64,000 bases of DNA from Bryobacterales bacterium (GTDB lineage Bacteria > Acidobacteriota > Terriglobia > Bryobacterales > Bryobacteraceae): NCBI GenBank assembly GCA_003167255.1, contig PMTR01000074.1, positions 159,266 to 223,265 of the forward strand, given 5' to 3'. Position numbers and translations under genes: made by a program. Each line of letters opens with the position of its first letter. The first letter of the stretch is position 1. Positions 1-7,905 of this stretch are shown here, in pieces. The notes below the pieces were generated by a model. It searched no databases, was not told the DNA's origin, and saw only the letters and a list, made by a program, of their open reading frames with translations.

Positions 1-2
1 AT

Positions 3-362
3 GGCGCGGCGATCGCCAACGGCACCGCTCAATTGGTGGCCGGACTGGGGATTTGGACCTACGTCTGGAGAACCACTGGCCTCGATCTCAAGCTGCGCGA
101 CTTCGGCCGGATTGTGGTCTGCGGCGCGACCATGGCGGTGTGTGTGCTCGCGTTCATCCGTGCAGTGCCGGGTTACGTGGGCATGTTCGGCTCGATCGCG
201 ATCGGTGCCGCCATCTGGCTGATCGCGCTTCGCGTCAGCGGGGCGTTGAAACCGGAAGACGCCAGCCGGATCCTTTCGGTTGGCGGCCAGCTCCCCGCCG
301 CCTTGCGGCCGCATTGGAAACGCCTGATCGCCTGGCTGGCTCCGGCGGGCGCAGCGGCTTGA
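3..362 (+). CDS. Polysaccharide flippase, C-terminal end (partial)
   Basis: The gene starts before the window; only about 119 C-terminal residues are present, read in the frame that begins at base 3 and ends at a TGA at 360-362. The visible part has hydrophobic helices (around VVCGATMAVCVLAFIRAV and MFGSIAIGAAIWLIALRV) and the style of the last helices of Wzx/MurJ-type oligosaccharide flippases, including a GTAQLVAGLGIWTYVWR stretch near its start. Such proteins move lipid-linked sugars across the inner membrane. The convergent neighbour is a polysaccharide-deacetylase-like protein, which fits a surface-polysaccharide locus lying mostly outside the window. The family call is by style of sequence only; another polytopic membrane protein is possible. 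Confidence 0.6.
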   Translation, partial: GAAIANGTAQLVAGLGIWTYVWRTTGLDLKLRDFGRIVVCGATMAVCVLAFIRAVPGYVGMFGSIAIGAAIWLIALRVSGALKPEDASRILSVGGQLPAALRPHWKRLIAWLAPAGAAA

Positions 363-489
363 GGCACTCCGGAGCCATGATTAATCAGGATCTTTATCTA
401 CCGCTCAAGCGGCGGATGTGGACCGGTCCGTCCAGTGCAAGTGTTCGATCGGGACGGTTTTCTGAGGATCGTCTGCCCTGAGTCCGGGG

Positions 490-1521
490 TCAACCCGCTT
501 CGCCGCGGACTGCAGCGTCTACCGCCTGGCGCATCTCCCACGTGGACACATAGCGGAGTTGGTGGCCGTACTGGCGGCAACCCTCAACCAGCAGAGTGAA
601 CAACCGCTCCAGCCCGCCTTGGAGCAGCAGCGCGGATGAGTGCCTTTCCTGGGCGCCGTGCGTGTAAAGTTTGATGAAGATATCGCTGCCGATGCGCGGC
701 GCCAGGTCGAGCCACCGCTGCACGCGGCAGGGTGTCGGCAGGTCCTGGCAGGCGATTTCACCGGTTTCCAGCCTAGGCTTGAGGCGTTCCGCCCACCGCA
801 GGCCGAGGGGGCCGGGGATCATGAGCAGGTCGCCCGCACCCGGCACGCCCGGTTTCACCGCCACTCCGCGGTCGTAGGATCGCGGCTTCAACGGGTCGTC
901 GCACACCCAGTAGATCGTGTTGACCGTACGCGACTGAGTCGGCGAGTTTCCCGAGGGCATCGTGAAATCGGCATAGCAGCCCAGGTCCCGCAGCAGGGTG
1001 ATTTCGTTATTGAGTCCGCACCACCTGCCGTCCGGGCGCGAATTGTCCAGTGCCCAATTGCCGTGAATGAACCCGAAGACCGGACGCCCGTGCGAAAGCC
1101 GAAGCAGCCCGTGACGGGTGACCAGCGCTTCGATGAAGCCGCTCATGCGGTCGACGAAGTTCTGTTGGCCTTCGCCATCGTGGTGGATGTGCACGTCCAC
1201 ATCGGCAATGCCGGCCCGTTTCATTTCCGCCAGTGAGTCCAGAAATCGCGGCCGATATTCTTCCTGGGGATAGTAGAACGTGTACTGCGGGGCGCGCCCG
1301 GTGGAATCGGCGTGCCGCCGTGCGATTTCCGGCCAGTGTTTCACCCAGAGGGCTACACGTCCGGCGGCGGTTTCGTCGGAAGGATTCGACCAGTACGGCT
1401 CCCAATGATCGGCAATCGCCACCCACACACGCGCGCCGCGAAGCGCGGGTTGAGCGGCCAAGCGGTTGCGGATGTAACCGGGAAGCCAGAGCTCAGCATG
1501 GCGCGGCAGCGAGATAGTCAA
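490..1521 (-). CDS. NodB-like / polysaccharide-deacetylase-like protein
   Basis: The protein has about 343 residues if translation starts at the TTG at 1519-1521, where the reading becomes protein-like (LTISLPRHAELWLPGYIRN). An ATG at 1653 in the same frame would add 44 low-complexity, Arg-rich residues and overlap the upstream gene by 49 bases, so I prefer a later start. AGAAGG abuts the TTG with no spacer, so the exact start is uncertain. Motifs VWVAIADHWEPYW, VDVHIHHDGE and GFIHGNWALDNS resemble the metal-site and barrel strands of NodB-fold enzymes of exopolysaccharide clusters. A role in trimming or deacetylating a surface polysaccharide is inferred from fold and the adjacent flippase. 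No signal peptide is visible. Confidence 0.5.
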   Translation of the reverse strand: MTISLPRHAELWLPGYIRNRLAAQPALRGARVWVAIADHWEPYWSNPSDETAAGRVALWVKHWPEIARRHADSTGRAPQYTFYYPQEEYRPRFLDSLAEMKRAGIADVDVHIHHDGEGQQNFVDRMSGFIEALVTRHGLLRLSHGRPVFGFIHGNWALDNSRPDGRWCGLNNEITLLRDLGCYADFTMPSGNSPTQSRTVNTIYWVCDDPLKPRSYDRGVAVKPGVPGAGDLLMIPGPLGLRWAERLKPRLETGEIACQDLPTPCRVQRWLDLAPRIGSDIFIKLYTHGAQERHSSALLLQGGLERLFTLLVEGCRQYGHQLRYVSTWEMRQAVDAAVRGEAG

Positions 1522-1604
1522 CCTTCTCAGAATAGCAGGCGCGGCGCGGGTTGCTGTCCACCTGCTCACGGATGGCGTAGGGCGGCCACTGCCCTGGTCG
1601 GCCG

Positions 1605-2834
1605 TCACTTGATAGTGAGGGAGTAATCTCCGGCGGTCTTGGACTGGGACCAAACCTGAATGTAATAGGTCTTGCCGGATTCGGCTTTCATGGAGAAACG
1701 GAGGTCGGAGCCGGGGGCACTCAGTTTGGGGCCAAAGCCATTGTTGGCCATTTCGGGAGTGAAAGTGGTGAGGGCGGGGATGAGGGCCTTGGAGCGGTTC
1801 TGAATCTCAATCGTGACGGTGCCGCGCGCGGAGCCGCGGAAGGAGTAATAATCGGTGTCTTCGCCGTCCATGATATTGGCTTCGACGGTTTGATCGAGGC
1901 CGATTTTGGTGGCGTTGAGGATGTCGTCGTTGGGCTCGAAAGCGTCAAAGGCTTTCATGGCAGAGACGGTAAGAGAGTAGGCGCCGGCGGTATCGATGAG
2001 GCCTTCGACGCGGAGAAAGAGAGTGGTATTGGGAGGCGGGGCGATGACTTCGCGGAGAGAAGCTCCGGGGTCCTGGGATTCCTTCGACCAGTCCAGCGGA
2101 CGGCCGTCGGCATCGTAGAGGCGGAGGCGGGGGGCGAGGCTCTGCGAGCGGTTGGCCAGTTCGACCCGCAGAAGATCGCGGGGCGCGGGCGGAGAAGTGA
2201 CGCGGAAGCAGTCGACATCGTTGACGTCGAGAGAGATTTCGGCGTCCACGGATTTGCCGAGGGAGATGACGTTGGCGAGGCGGTCGGTGCCGTTCGGTTC
2301 GACTTCGTGGGTGACTGGGTCGGCGGAGTTGCCGAGTTTGAAGCGCGCGAGATTCTGACGGACGGTGGGATACTGCAAGTCGCGGGCCAGAACCTCACGG
2401 AACGCGCCGACGGCCTTGATGCCGTCGTTGAGCTTGACGTAGATGACGCCGAGGTTGTTATAGATGACGGGAAGCTGGGCGGACTTGGCGAGGGTTTCGA
2501 GGAGGACGGCGGCGGAGGGATACTCGCCCTGGTACATGAGGTCGGAGGCGCGGTCGAAATCGTGTTCGAGGGCCGGATCGCCGAGGGGCTTGCCTTGAAA
2601 GCGGAGGAATTCCTGGCGCAGCACATTCGCTTCGGCGATGTAACCGGGGAGCGGCGGGTGGCGCGGCGATGGGCTGGTCCACCAGGAAGATATCCAGTGA
2701 GCGGAGAGGGCGACGGCGACGAGAGGGACCACCCACCAGATGCGCAGAATCCACGCCGGTCTTCTGCGGTGCCGCCGGCGGCGGGACCCTTTGCCCTGGG
2801 GTGATGCCGTCGGCTTGCTGTCGGTGGGAAGCAT
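1605..2834 (-). CDS. Membrane-anchored TPR protein with two PPC-like domains
   Basis: A 409-residue protein. A very basic N-terminus (GSRRRRHRRR) is followed by one transmembrane helix (around residues 30-50, WWVVPLVAVALSAHWI), a TPR-like region (about 85-165, with YNNLGVIYVKLNDGIKAVGAFREVL), and two beta-rich repeats. Each repeat has the EPN(G/D)...A..I.LG..V.A.I....D.D.(C/Y)(F/Y)(R/S) pattern of bacterial pre-peptidase C-terminal (PPC) domains (about 178-285 and 295-409). It probably sits in the inner membrane with the PPC domains outside the cytoplasm. It is divergent from the Rid-like gene, 47 bases apart. The specific role is unknown. Confidence 0.7.
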   Translation of the reverse strand: MLPTDSKPTASPQGKGSRRRRHRRRPAWILRIWWVVPLVAVALSAHWISSWWTSPSPRHPPLPGYIAEANVLRQEFLRFQGKPLGDPALEHDFDRASDLMYQGEYPSAAVLLETLAKSAQLPVIYNNLGVIYVKLNDGIKAVGAFREVLARDLQYPTVRQNLARFKLGNSADPVTHEVEPNGTDRLANVISLGKSVDAEISLDVNDVDCFRVTSPPAPRDLLRVELANRSQSLAPRLRLYDADGRPLDWSKESQDPGASLREVIAPPPNTTLFLRVEGLIDTAGAYSLTVSAMKAFDAFEPNDDILNATKIGLDQTVEANIMDGEDTDYYSFRGSARGTVTIEIQNRSKALIPALTTFTPEMANNGFGPKLSAPGSDLRFSMKAESGKTYYIQVWSQSKTAGDYSLTIK

Positions 2835-2881
2835 GGTTTGGTCCGGGCGATCCAGGGTCGCTTTGCTACAATCCTAATTCT

Positions 2882-4000
2882 ATGCGCTTTGCGCGCGGCC
2901 GCGTCGCGAAAAAGGGGGTGAAGTTGGCCGCGTTGGCGTGCGGGCTGGGGCTTCTGGCGTTTCCTCAAAAGAAGAAGGACGAAACCCAGACGTTACAACT
3001 GCCCAGGGACCTTCCCACGGCGGTGGAAGGCAATCCGCGAAAGTTCATGTTCCATGTGACGCCGCTCTCGGCCAAAGGCCTGCTGACGAAGCAGGTCCGC
3101 GACGCGCTGAGCGCGCTGATCCGCGAAGCCAAGGGCGATTCCATTCTGAAAATCCGGGCTTTTGTGGCGGGTTCGGGCGATGCGCGGCGTGTGCGCGACC
3201 TGGTGAGCGAATTCTTCACGGAGCGCCGGGAGGCGCTGCCGGTGCTGAGCCTGGTGCAGGCGGGAGGGCTGCCGCTGGAAGGGGCGCAGGTGGTGCTGGA
3301 GGGAATCGCCGAGGGCAAGAAGGAGGTGAGCCGCTACGGGCTGGCGCTGATCTCGGCGCAATCGGCGGTGTCGGAAAACCCGCTGGACGCGGCGGGGCCG
3401 TTGGCCGTGAAATCGCTGGGTGCGCTGCGAGTGGCGGTGAAAGCGGCGGGTTCGGAGCCGGCGGATGTGGCGCGGGTGACGTGTTTTCTGAGCTCGCTGG
3501 ACGGGCTGGATGCGACGCGAAAGCTGGTTGTGGCGGAATTTCCTGGCGCGGCGGCGAACTTCGTCCAGACGCAACGGGCGCCGGCCAGGGCGCTGGCGGC
3601 ATGCGAAGCGGTGGCGCGGTTGCGCCGGGAGGTGGGTGCGCCGCTGGCCGTTTTGAACCCGGAAGGCCTGCCGCGGGATGCGGGACAATCGCAGGTGGCC
3701 TTGGTGGGCGCGTCGAAAGTGGTGCTGACGGGCTCGCAGGTGTCGTTTGGATTCGCGGAAAAGGACGCGCGGCTGGCGTTCGAGCGGCTGAAGAAATCGC
3801 TGGAGCAGGCCGGAGCATCCACGCGGGGGGTGGCGTTCGCGGGGTACTATGCGCTGTCATCGGGCATCGCGGAGCAGGTGCGGAAAGTGCGGGGGGAATT
3901 CTTCGACGCCGCGCGGCCGCCGGCGGGTTCGCTCGAGCCGGTGGAGGGTTTGCCTTCGATGGACGCCGGCTTCTCGATGGATGTGGTAGCGGTGAAGTAG
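2882..4000 (+). CDS. Secreted protein with three Rid/YjgF-like repeats
   Basis: A 372-residue protein from the ATG at 2882. The N-terminus is a signal peptide (basic start, then LAALACGLGLLAFP). The rest shows three successive units with the alternating helix/strand pattern of RidA (YjgF/YER057c/UK114): about residues 70-150 (VRDALSALIREAKGD...VVLEGIAEG), 185-265 (LGALRVAVKAAGSEPADVA) and 285-372 (AFERLKKSLEQAGAST...GFSMDVVAV). RidA proteins are normally cytoplasmic ~130-residue homotrimers that hydrolyse reactive imines. The Arg of the usual P.R..V.V..LP segment is not evident in units 1 and 3, so that activity is doubtful here. Divergent from the PPC protein. The function is unassigned; the three-repeat reading is mine from pattern alone. 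Confidence 0.6.
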   Translation: MRFARGRVAKKGVKLAALACGLGLLAFPQKKKDETQTLQLPRDLPTAVEGNPRKFMFHVTPLSAKGLLTKQVRDALSALIREAKGDSILKIRAFVAGSGDARRVRDLVSEFFTERREALPVLSLVQAGGLPLEGAQVVLEGIAEGKKEVSRYGLALISAQSAVSENPLDAAGPLAVKSLGALRVAVKAAGSEPADVARVTCFLSSLDGLDATRKLVVAEFPGAAANFVQTQRAPARALAACEAVARLRREVGAPLAVLNPEGLPRDAGQSQVALVGASKVVLTGSQVSFGFAEKDARLAFERLKKSLEQAGASTRGVAFAGYYALSSGIAEQVRKVRGEFFDAARPPAGSLEPVEGLPSMDAGFSMDVVAVK

Positions 4001-4069
4001 GGGACCACGGCAACCACGGCAGGGGACGGGATGGCGGTTGGCGGATCGCGGTAGAATGAGGACAACGCC

Positions 4070-5152
4070 GTGACTACCATTTTGCGCGCTACCGCGATTG
4101 CCTGCGCCGGAGGGCTATTGCTATCGATGGCCGGCTCCCCGCAACAGGCGCAGCAGAAACCGCCGGCTCAGCAGCAGACGCAGCAGCAGCAGACGGCTGT
4201 GCCGACCATCCGGGTGACGGCAACCGAAGTCATCCTGCCGGTGACGGTGACCGACGATAAAGGCCGGTTTATCGACAACCTGGAACAAAAAGACTTCCGG
4301 ATCCTGGACGAGGGCCGGGTGCAGAGAATCAAGTTCTTCAGCCACGACCCAAGGCAGCCCACCGTAATCGGCTTTTTGGTGGACATGAGCAACAACAGCA
4401 CCATTCACTGGCAGAATTACAAAGACGCCGTGAAAGAGATGGTTTGGGGTCTGTTGCCGAACGATAAGAATTATACAGGTTACCTGATTTCCTTCTCCAC
4501 CACGGCGGAGCTGTTGGTGAATACAACTTGGGATCCGGACAAGCTGACGGCGCAAGTGGACCGGATGAAGCCGGGCGGCGGGGCGGCGTTGTTCGATGCG
4601 GTCAAGCGGGCGTGCACGGACCGTCAACTGATTCCGGGCGAGCCGTACCAGCCGCGGCGCATCATTGTGGTGTTTGGGAACGGGCACGACAGCGCGAGCG
4701 AGTATACGATTGACCAGGTGATCGAGCTGGCGCAGCAAAAGCTGGTGACGATTTACGGGGTGAGCACGGCGGCCTACGGGATGGAGGATCCGGATCGGGA
4801 CCAGTTGGAAAAGCTGGCCACGACGACGGGCGGGCGGGTATGGTATCCGCTGGACAACCCGTATTCGGAGGTTTCGGGGTTTCTTTCGCAGCCATCCGAC
4901 GAAGGCAATTACGCCTTGCATGTCGGGACCGGCGGGTATGCGGCAGCCATCAATTCCGCCATTTATAAGGCGGTAGGCGCACTCGAGGGTGAGATCACGA
5001 CGCAGTACATTCTGCGGTACCAGCCGGAATTCGATGCGGTATCTGCGAATAAAGACAAGCATCGGATCAAGGTGGAGATTCCGACGCTGCCGCCTGGATC
5101 TTATAAAGTGCTCACGCGGCCCGATTATTATCCCAACCGGATCGGGCAGTAG
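4070..5152 (+). CDS. VWFA-related acidobacterial secreted protein
   Basis: A 360-residue protein from a GTG at 4070. The N-terminus is a signal peptide (MTTILRATAIACAGGLLLSMAG) followed by a Gln/Pro-rich linker of about 25 residues. The VWA-like domain follows: VTDDKGRFIDNLEQKDFRILDEG is the hallmark segment before it, then GFLVDMSNNSTIHW where the MIDAS DxSxS would lie (here DMSNNS). The family is the VWFA-related acidobacterial domain group, abundant in these genomes, usually secreted and of unknown function. It lies 69 bases downstream of the triple-Rid gene and may be co-transcribed with it. The alteration of DxSxS to DMSNN is a variation of this family and leaves metal binding uncertain. 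Confidence 0.8.
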   Translation: MTTILRATAIACAGGLLLSMAGSPQQAQQKPPAQQQTQQQQTAVPTIRVTATEVILPVTVTDDKGRFIDNLEQKDFRILDEGRVQRIKFFSHDPRQPTVIGFLVDMSNNSTIHWQNYKDAVKEMVWGLLPNDKNYTGYLISFSTTAELLVNTTWDPDKLTAQVDRMKPGGGAALFDAVKRACTDRQLIPGEPYQPRRIIVVFGNGHDSASEYTIDQVIELAQQKLVTIYGVSTAAYGMEDPDRDQLEKLATTTGGRVWYPLDNPYSEVSGFLSQPSDEGNYALHVGTGGYAAAINSAIYKAVGALEGEITTQYILRYQPEFDAVSANKDKHRIKVEIPTLPPGSYKVLTRPDYYPNRIGQ

Positions 5153-5176
5153 ACTTTTCGAAAACCTGCATTGACG

Positions 5177-5327
5177 GTGGGGCAGTCCCCCTGGACTGCG
5201 GCCGACGCCCCCGTCGGCCTGCTCGCGCTTTTCAGGATGTCGATATCGTTGCTCCGGCAGCGGGACGAGGGCGGCATAACCGGTATTGCGAAAACTATCT
5301 GGCATTGGCCTGACCAGGCTGCCCCAC
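5177..5327. repeat. Palindromic repeat element, family C copy 1
   Basis: The stretch is bounded by GTGGGGCAG (5177-5185) and its inverse CTGCCCCAC (5319-5327). Its left part holds two tight hairpins: CAGTCC/GGACTG (5183-5188 with 5193-5198) and GGCCGACG/CGTCGGCC with a CCCC loop (5200-5207 with 5212-5219). The same layout (GGTGGGGC, small hairpin, CTGCGG, large hairpin) recurs on the minus strand at 60343-60406, so I treat it as a dispersed REP-like family. It could also serve as a terminator for the VWFA gene, although no T-run directly follows the stem. Confidence 0.6.
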
Positions 5328-5355
5328 ATCAGTATTTAGTAGAGCGGGCAGCGCG

Positions 5356-5544
5356 CTAGCCGGCGTGGTCGATGGGCTGGGCGTGCGGGACGGCGCGCCG
5401 GCGGGCGTCCTCAGTGAGATAGAGGAGGGCCTGGCGGGCGAGTTCGGCAACGCTGGAATCGGGATGGCGGAGCAGGACGAGGAGCATACGGAGCCAGCGA
5501 AGCTCGCAGGGTTCGATTCCGATGACCGCGACCGGTTTGGGCAT
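5356..5544 (-). CDS. Small hypothetical protein (62 aa)
   Basis: A 62-residue protein with ATG at 5542-5544 preceded by AAAGGA five bases upstream, a convincing ribosome site. The middle (LRMLLVLLRHPDSSVAELARQALLYLTEDAR) reads like one or two HEAT-type helical hairpins. It is divergent from flaG; the 145-base gap between them contains the sigma-28 promoter of flaG. I do not recognise the family. Confidence 0.55.
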   Translation of the reverse strand: MPKPVAVIGIEPCELRWLRMLLVLLRHPDSSVAELARQALLYLTEDARRRAVPHAQPIDHAG

Positions 5545-5591
5545 AGAATCCTTTTGCCTAACTCTTCGGCGGGGATGCGGGTTTCATGATT

Positions 5592-5618
5592 TACAGTTTT
5601 CGGGTGGTGCGCCGATAA
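5592..5618 (+). promoter_or_regulatory. Sigma-28 (FliA) promoter of flaG-fliS
   Basis: TACAGTTT (5592-5599), an 11-base spacer, and GCCGATAA (5611-5618). The enterobacterial FliA consensus is TAAAGTTT-N11-GCCGATAA, so 15 of 16 bases match and the spacer is exact. Transcription would begin about base 5625, 65 bases before the flaG ATG. The FliA sigma factor itself is encoded at 32506-33261. Confidence 0.85.
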
Positions 5619-5689
5619 GGAAGGTGGGAGAAGGCGGGTGCGGTAAAGGAGACGCCTGGTCGGGCCCGAATTTTTCCCGAGGAGATGTT

Positions 5690-5974
5690 ATGGATATCAC
5701 CGCACTGAATCGCATTTCGCAGGATTTGCCATCGGTAGCGACTCCCATTCCGGTCGAAAAGGCTGCGGAGAACCGCGAAGTGGTTCAGGCCGTCAAGGCC
5801 CTGAACAGCGCGGAAATGTTCGGGCAGGAGAACGACCTGGTGTTCCAGAAAGACCCCCAGACGCGGCGCATGGTGATCAAAGTGATCAATCGTAAGACCA
5901 AGGATGTGATCTCGCAGATTCCGCCGCAATACGTATTGCAACTGGCGGAGAATCTGAAGACGGGCAAGGGTTGA
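5690..5974 (+). CDS. flaG: Flagellar protein FlaG
   Basis: A 94-residue protein with ATG at 5690 behind GAGGAG. The C-terminal two thirds (NDLVFQKDPQTRRMVIKVINRKTKDVISQIPPQYVLQLAENL) is the conserved FlaG core, with the V(K/R)V(I/V)(D/N)..T.(E/D)VI.QIPP pattern. FlaG proteins influence filament length and usually lie near fliD/fliS. Here it is the first gene of a two-gene operon with fliS (53 bases apart), with its own sigma-28 promoter. No fliD or flagellin gene is present nearby. Confidence 0.85.
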   Translation: MDITALNRISQDLPSVATPIPVEKAAENREVVQAVKALNSAEMFGQENDLVFQKDPQTRRMVIKVINRKTKDVISQIPPQYVLQLAENLKTGKG

Positions 5975-6026
5975 GGCGTAAGGAAGCTGCCAGATCTGCC
6001 GATGAGAGGGAGTGGGGAGAACGAGA

Positions 6027-6485
6027 ATGTGGCAGAACGCGCACGACGCATATCTGGAAAGCCGGGTGCTCTCGGCGGATCCGCTGGAACTGGTGCATCT
6101 GCTGTACGAGGCCGCGATAGAGGCGGTGCGGGAAGCGCGGCGGTATCTGGCGGCTGGAGAGATTGCGGCGCGGTCGCGTTCGATCACCAAGGCATTCGGC
6201 ATTCTGCAGGAACTGGTGGCGGCGCTCGATCATGATCGCGGCGGCGAAATCAGCGGGCGGCTGGCGCAACTATACGATTACATGCAGCGGAGGCTGCTGG
6301 AAGCAAATTTCCGGCAGGCCGATGAACCGCTGGCCCAAGTGCTGGGACTGCTGGCCACGCTGGCGGAGGCGTGGCAGGGGGTGAAGCAGGAAACTCAGCC
6401 GGCGGCGCCGGCCGAGAATCCCTGGGCACAGAGGCCGCCGGCGGAGCCGGTTCCCGCATACGGATCGTCGGCCTGGAGCTTCTAG
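6027..6485 (+). CDS. fliS: Flagellin export chaperone FliS
   Basis: A 152-residue protein. I chose the ATG at 6027 (MWQNAHDAYLESRV) because GGGGAG lies just upstream and FliS proteins begin with this NAYxxxxV segment; an in-frame ATG at 6012 would add five residues. Family features visible are DPLELVHLLYEAAIEAVREAR, KAFGILQELVAALDHDRGGEIS and LAQLYDYMQRRLLEAN. FliS binds the C-terminus of newly made flagellin in the cytoplasm and prevents early polymerisation. The C-terminal ~35 residues are an Ala/Pro-rich extension beyond the normal ~125-residue fold. Second gene of the flaG operon, so under FliA control. Confidence 0.9.
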   Translation: MWQNAHDAYLESRVLSADPLELVHLLYEAAIEAVREARRYLAAGEIAARSRSITKAFGILQELVAALDHDRGGEISGRLAQLYDYMQRRLLEANFRQADEPLAQVLGLLATLAEAWQGVKQETQPAAPAENPWAQRPPAEPVPAYGSSAWSF

Positions 6486-6516
6486 CGGGATGGCGAGAGA
6501 GCACAACACCGAAATG

Positions 6517-7905
6517 TCATGCTCCTTGATTCTCCCGGCTTGGTGCTGTGAGACCGTGTTTCTCCATGCGGTATATCAGCGTCCGCCGGCTGATGTCCAG
6601 GTACCGTGCCGCCTGGGTCTGGTTCCAGTCGAATTTCACTAGCGAGCGTAGGATCAGTTCCTTCTCCACCGCCTCCAAGCTGATTCCTTGCGGTGGCAGG
6701 GCCAACTGCAAGGCCTCCAGCGCCGGACGTTCGGCGCGCAGGAAATCGGGCAGGTCGGCCAGCAGCACCTCATCCCCGGTGGTCAGGACAATCAAGCGCT
6801 CCAACACATTCTCCAGCTCGCGCACGTTCCCCGGCCAGGGGTATCCGCAGAAATGTTGAAGAAGCGACGAGTCCAGCCGGAGCTCGTTGCGATTCTGCTT
6901 GGCTTTGATCTTGATGAACAGGTTCTGCACCAACTCCGGAATATCATCGACGCGGTCGCGGAGCGGCGGAAGTTCCAGCGTGATCACCGCCAGCCGGTAA
7001 TACAGATCCTGCCGGAAGGCCGCATCCTCGATCATGCTTTGCAGGTTGCGATGCGTGGCGGCAATGATGCGCACATCCACTTCCATCGTGCTGGTCGCAC
7101 CGACTTTATCGATCTGCCCTTCCTGGATCAGGCGAAGAATTTTCACTTGGAGTTCGGGCGGCAGTTCGCCGATCTCATCCAGAAAAAGCGTTCCCTGGTC
7201 GGCCATTTCCACCTTGCCGGCCTTGTTGGCCATAGCGCCGGTAAACGATCCCTTGCAGTAACCGAACAGTTCGCTCTCCAGCAGGTCCTTGGGGATCGCG
7301 CCGCAGTTGATGGTGACAAACGGCAGGTCCTTCCGCCGGCTATTACGGTGTATGGCTTTGGCGAGCAGCTCCTTCCCAGTGCCGGTCTCGCCTCGTATCA
7401 GAACAGTGGAGTTGCTCTGCGCCGCGCGGGAAGCCAGGTCCAGCACATATAGCAGCTTTTGCGACTTGCCTACAATGCTTTCGAATCCGTACTTGCGATC
7501 CAGCGTGGTGCGCAGATAGCGCACTTCCTCCAATAGGTCCTGATGCTCCAGGGCGCGGCGTACCACGATTGCGAGCTGGCTGTAGTCTAGTGGTTTAGTG
7601 AGGTAGTCGTAAGCGCCTTCGCGCATGGCGAGGACGGCCGACTCCACAGTTCCGTACGCGGTGATTACCAGCACCGCAGTCTCCGTGTGCTCCTTGCGCA
7701 CCCGCCGGAGCAACTCCAGGCCGGACATACCCGGCATCTTCAGATCGGTAAGCACCACCGGTATGGCACGCGACGCCAGAATCTCCAGCGCTTCCGGTCC
7801 GGAAGCCGCCACCAGTACCTGGCAGCCGATCTCCTCCAGTTGCATCTCCATGACGCGGCGAAGGCTCTGATCGTCATCGACTACAAGAACTGTTCGGCGA
7901 TTCAT
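6517..7905 (-). CDS. NtrC-family sigma-54-dependent response regulator
   Basis: A 462-residue protein. It has a receiver domain (about 1-120) with acidic pocket DDD at residues 10-12 and phospho-acceptor Asp54 (VVLTDLKMPGMSG). The AAA+ sigma-54 activator domain (about 145-380) has Walker A GETGTGKE, a loop reading GSFTGA rather than the commoner GAFTGA, and Walker [13 protein letters not shown]-terminal Fis-type helix-turn-helix follows (WNQTQAARYLDISRRTLIYRMEKHGL). Its start overlaps the histidine kinase stop by 4 bases (ATGA), so the two form an operon and a cognate pair. The nearest candidate target is the Oar-like receptor gene directly upstream on the same strand, which has a palindrome and a sigma-54-type promoter. 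Confidence 0.9.
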   Translation of the reverse strand: MNRRTVLVVDDDQSLRRVMEMQLEEIGCQVLVAASGPEALEILASRAIPVVLTDLKMPGMSGLELLRRVRKEHTETAVLVITAYGTVESAVLAMREGAYDYLTKPLDYSQLAIVVRRALEHQDLLEEVRYLRTTLDRKYGFESIVGKSQKLLYVLDLASRAAQSNSTVLIRGETGTGKELLAKAIHRNSRRKDLPFVTINCGAIPKDLLESELFGYCKGSFTGAMANKAGKVEMADQGTLFLDEIGELPPELQVKILRLIQEGQIDKVGATSTMEVDVRIIAATHRNLQSMIEDAAFRQDLYYRLAVITLELPPLRDRVDDIPELVQNLFIKIKAKQNRNELRLDSSLLQHFCGYPWPGNVRELENVLERLIVLTTGDEVLLADLPDFLRAERPALEALQLALPPQGISLEAVEKELILRSLVKFDWNQTQAARYLDISRRTLIYRMEKHGLTAPSRENQGA

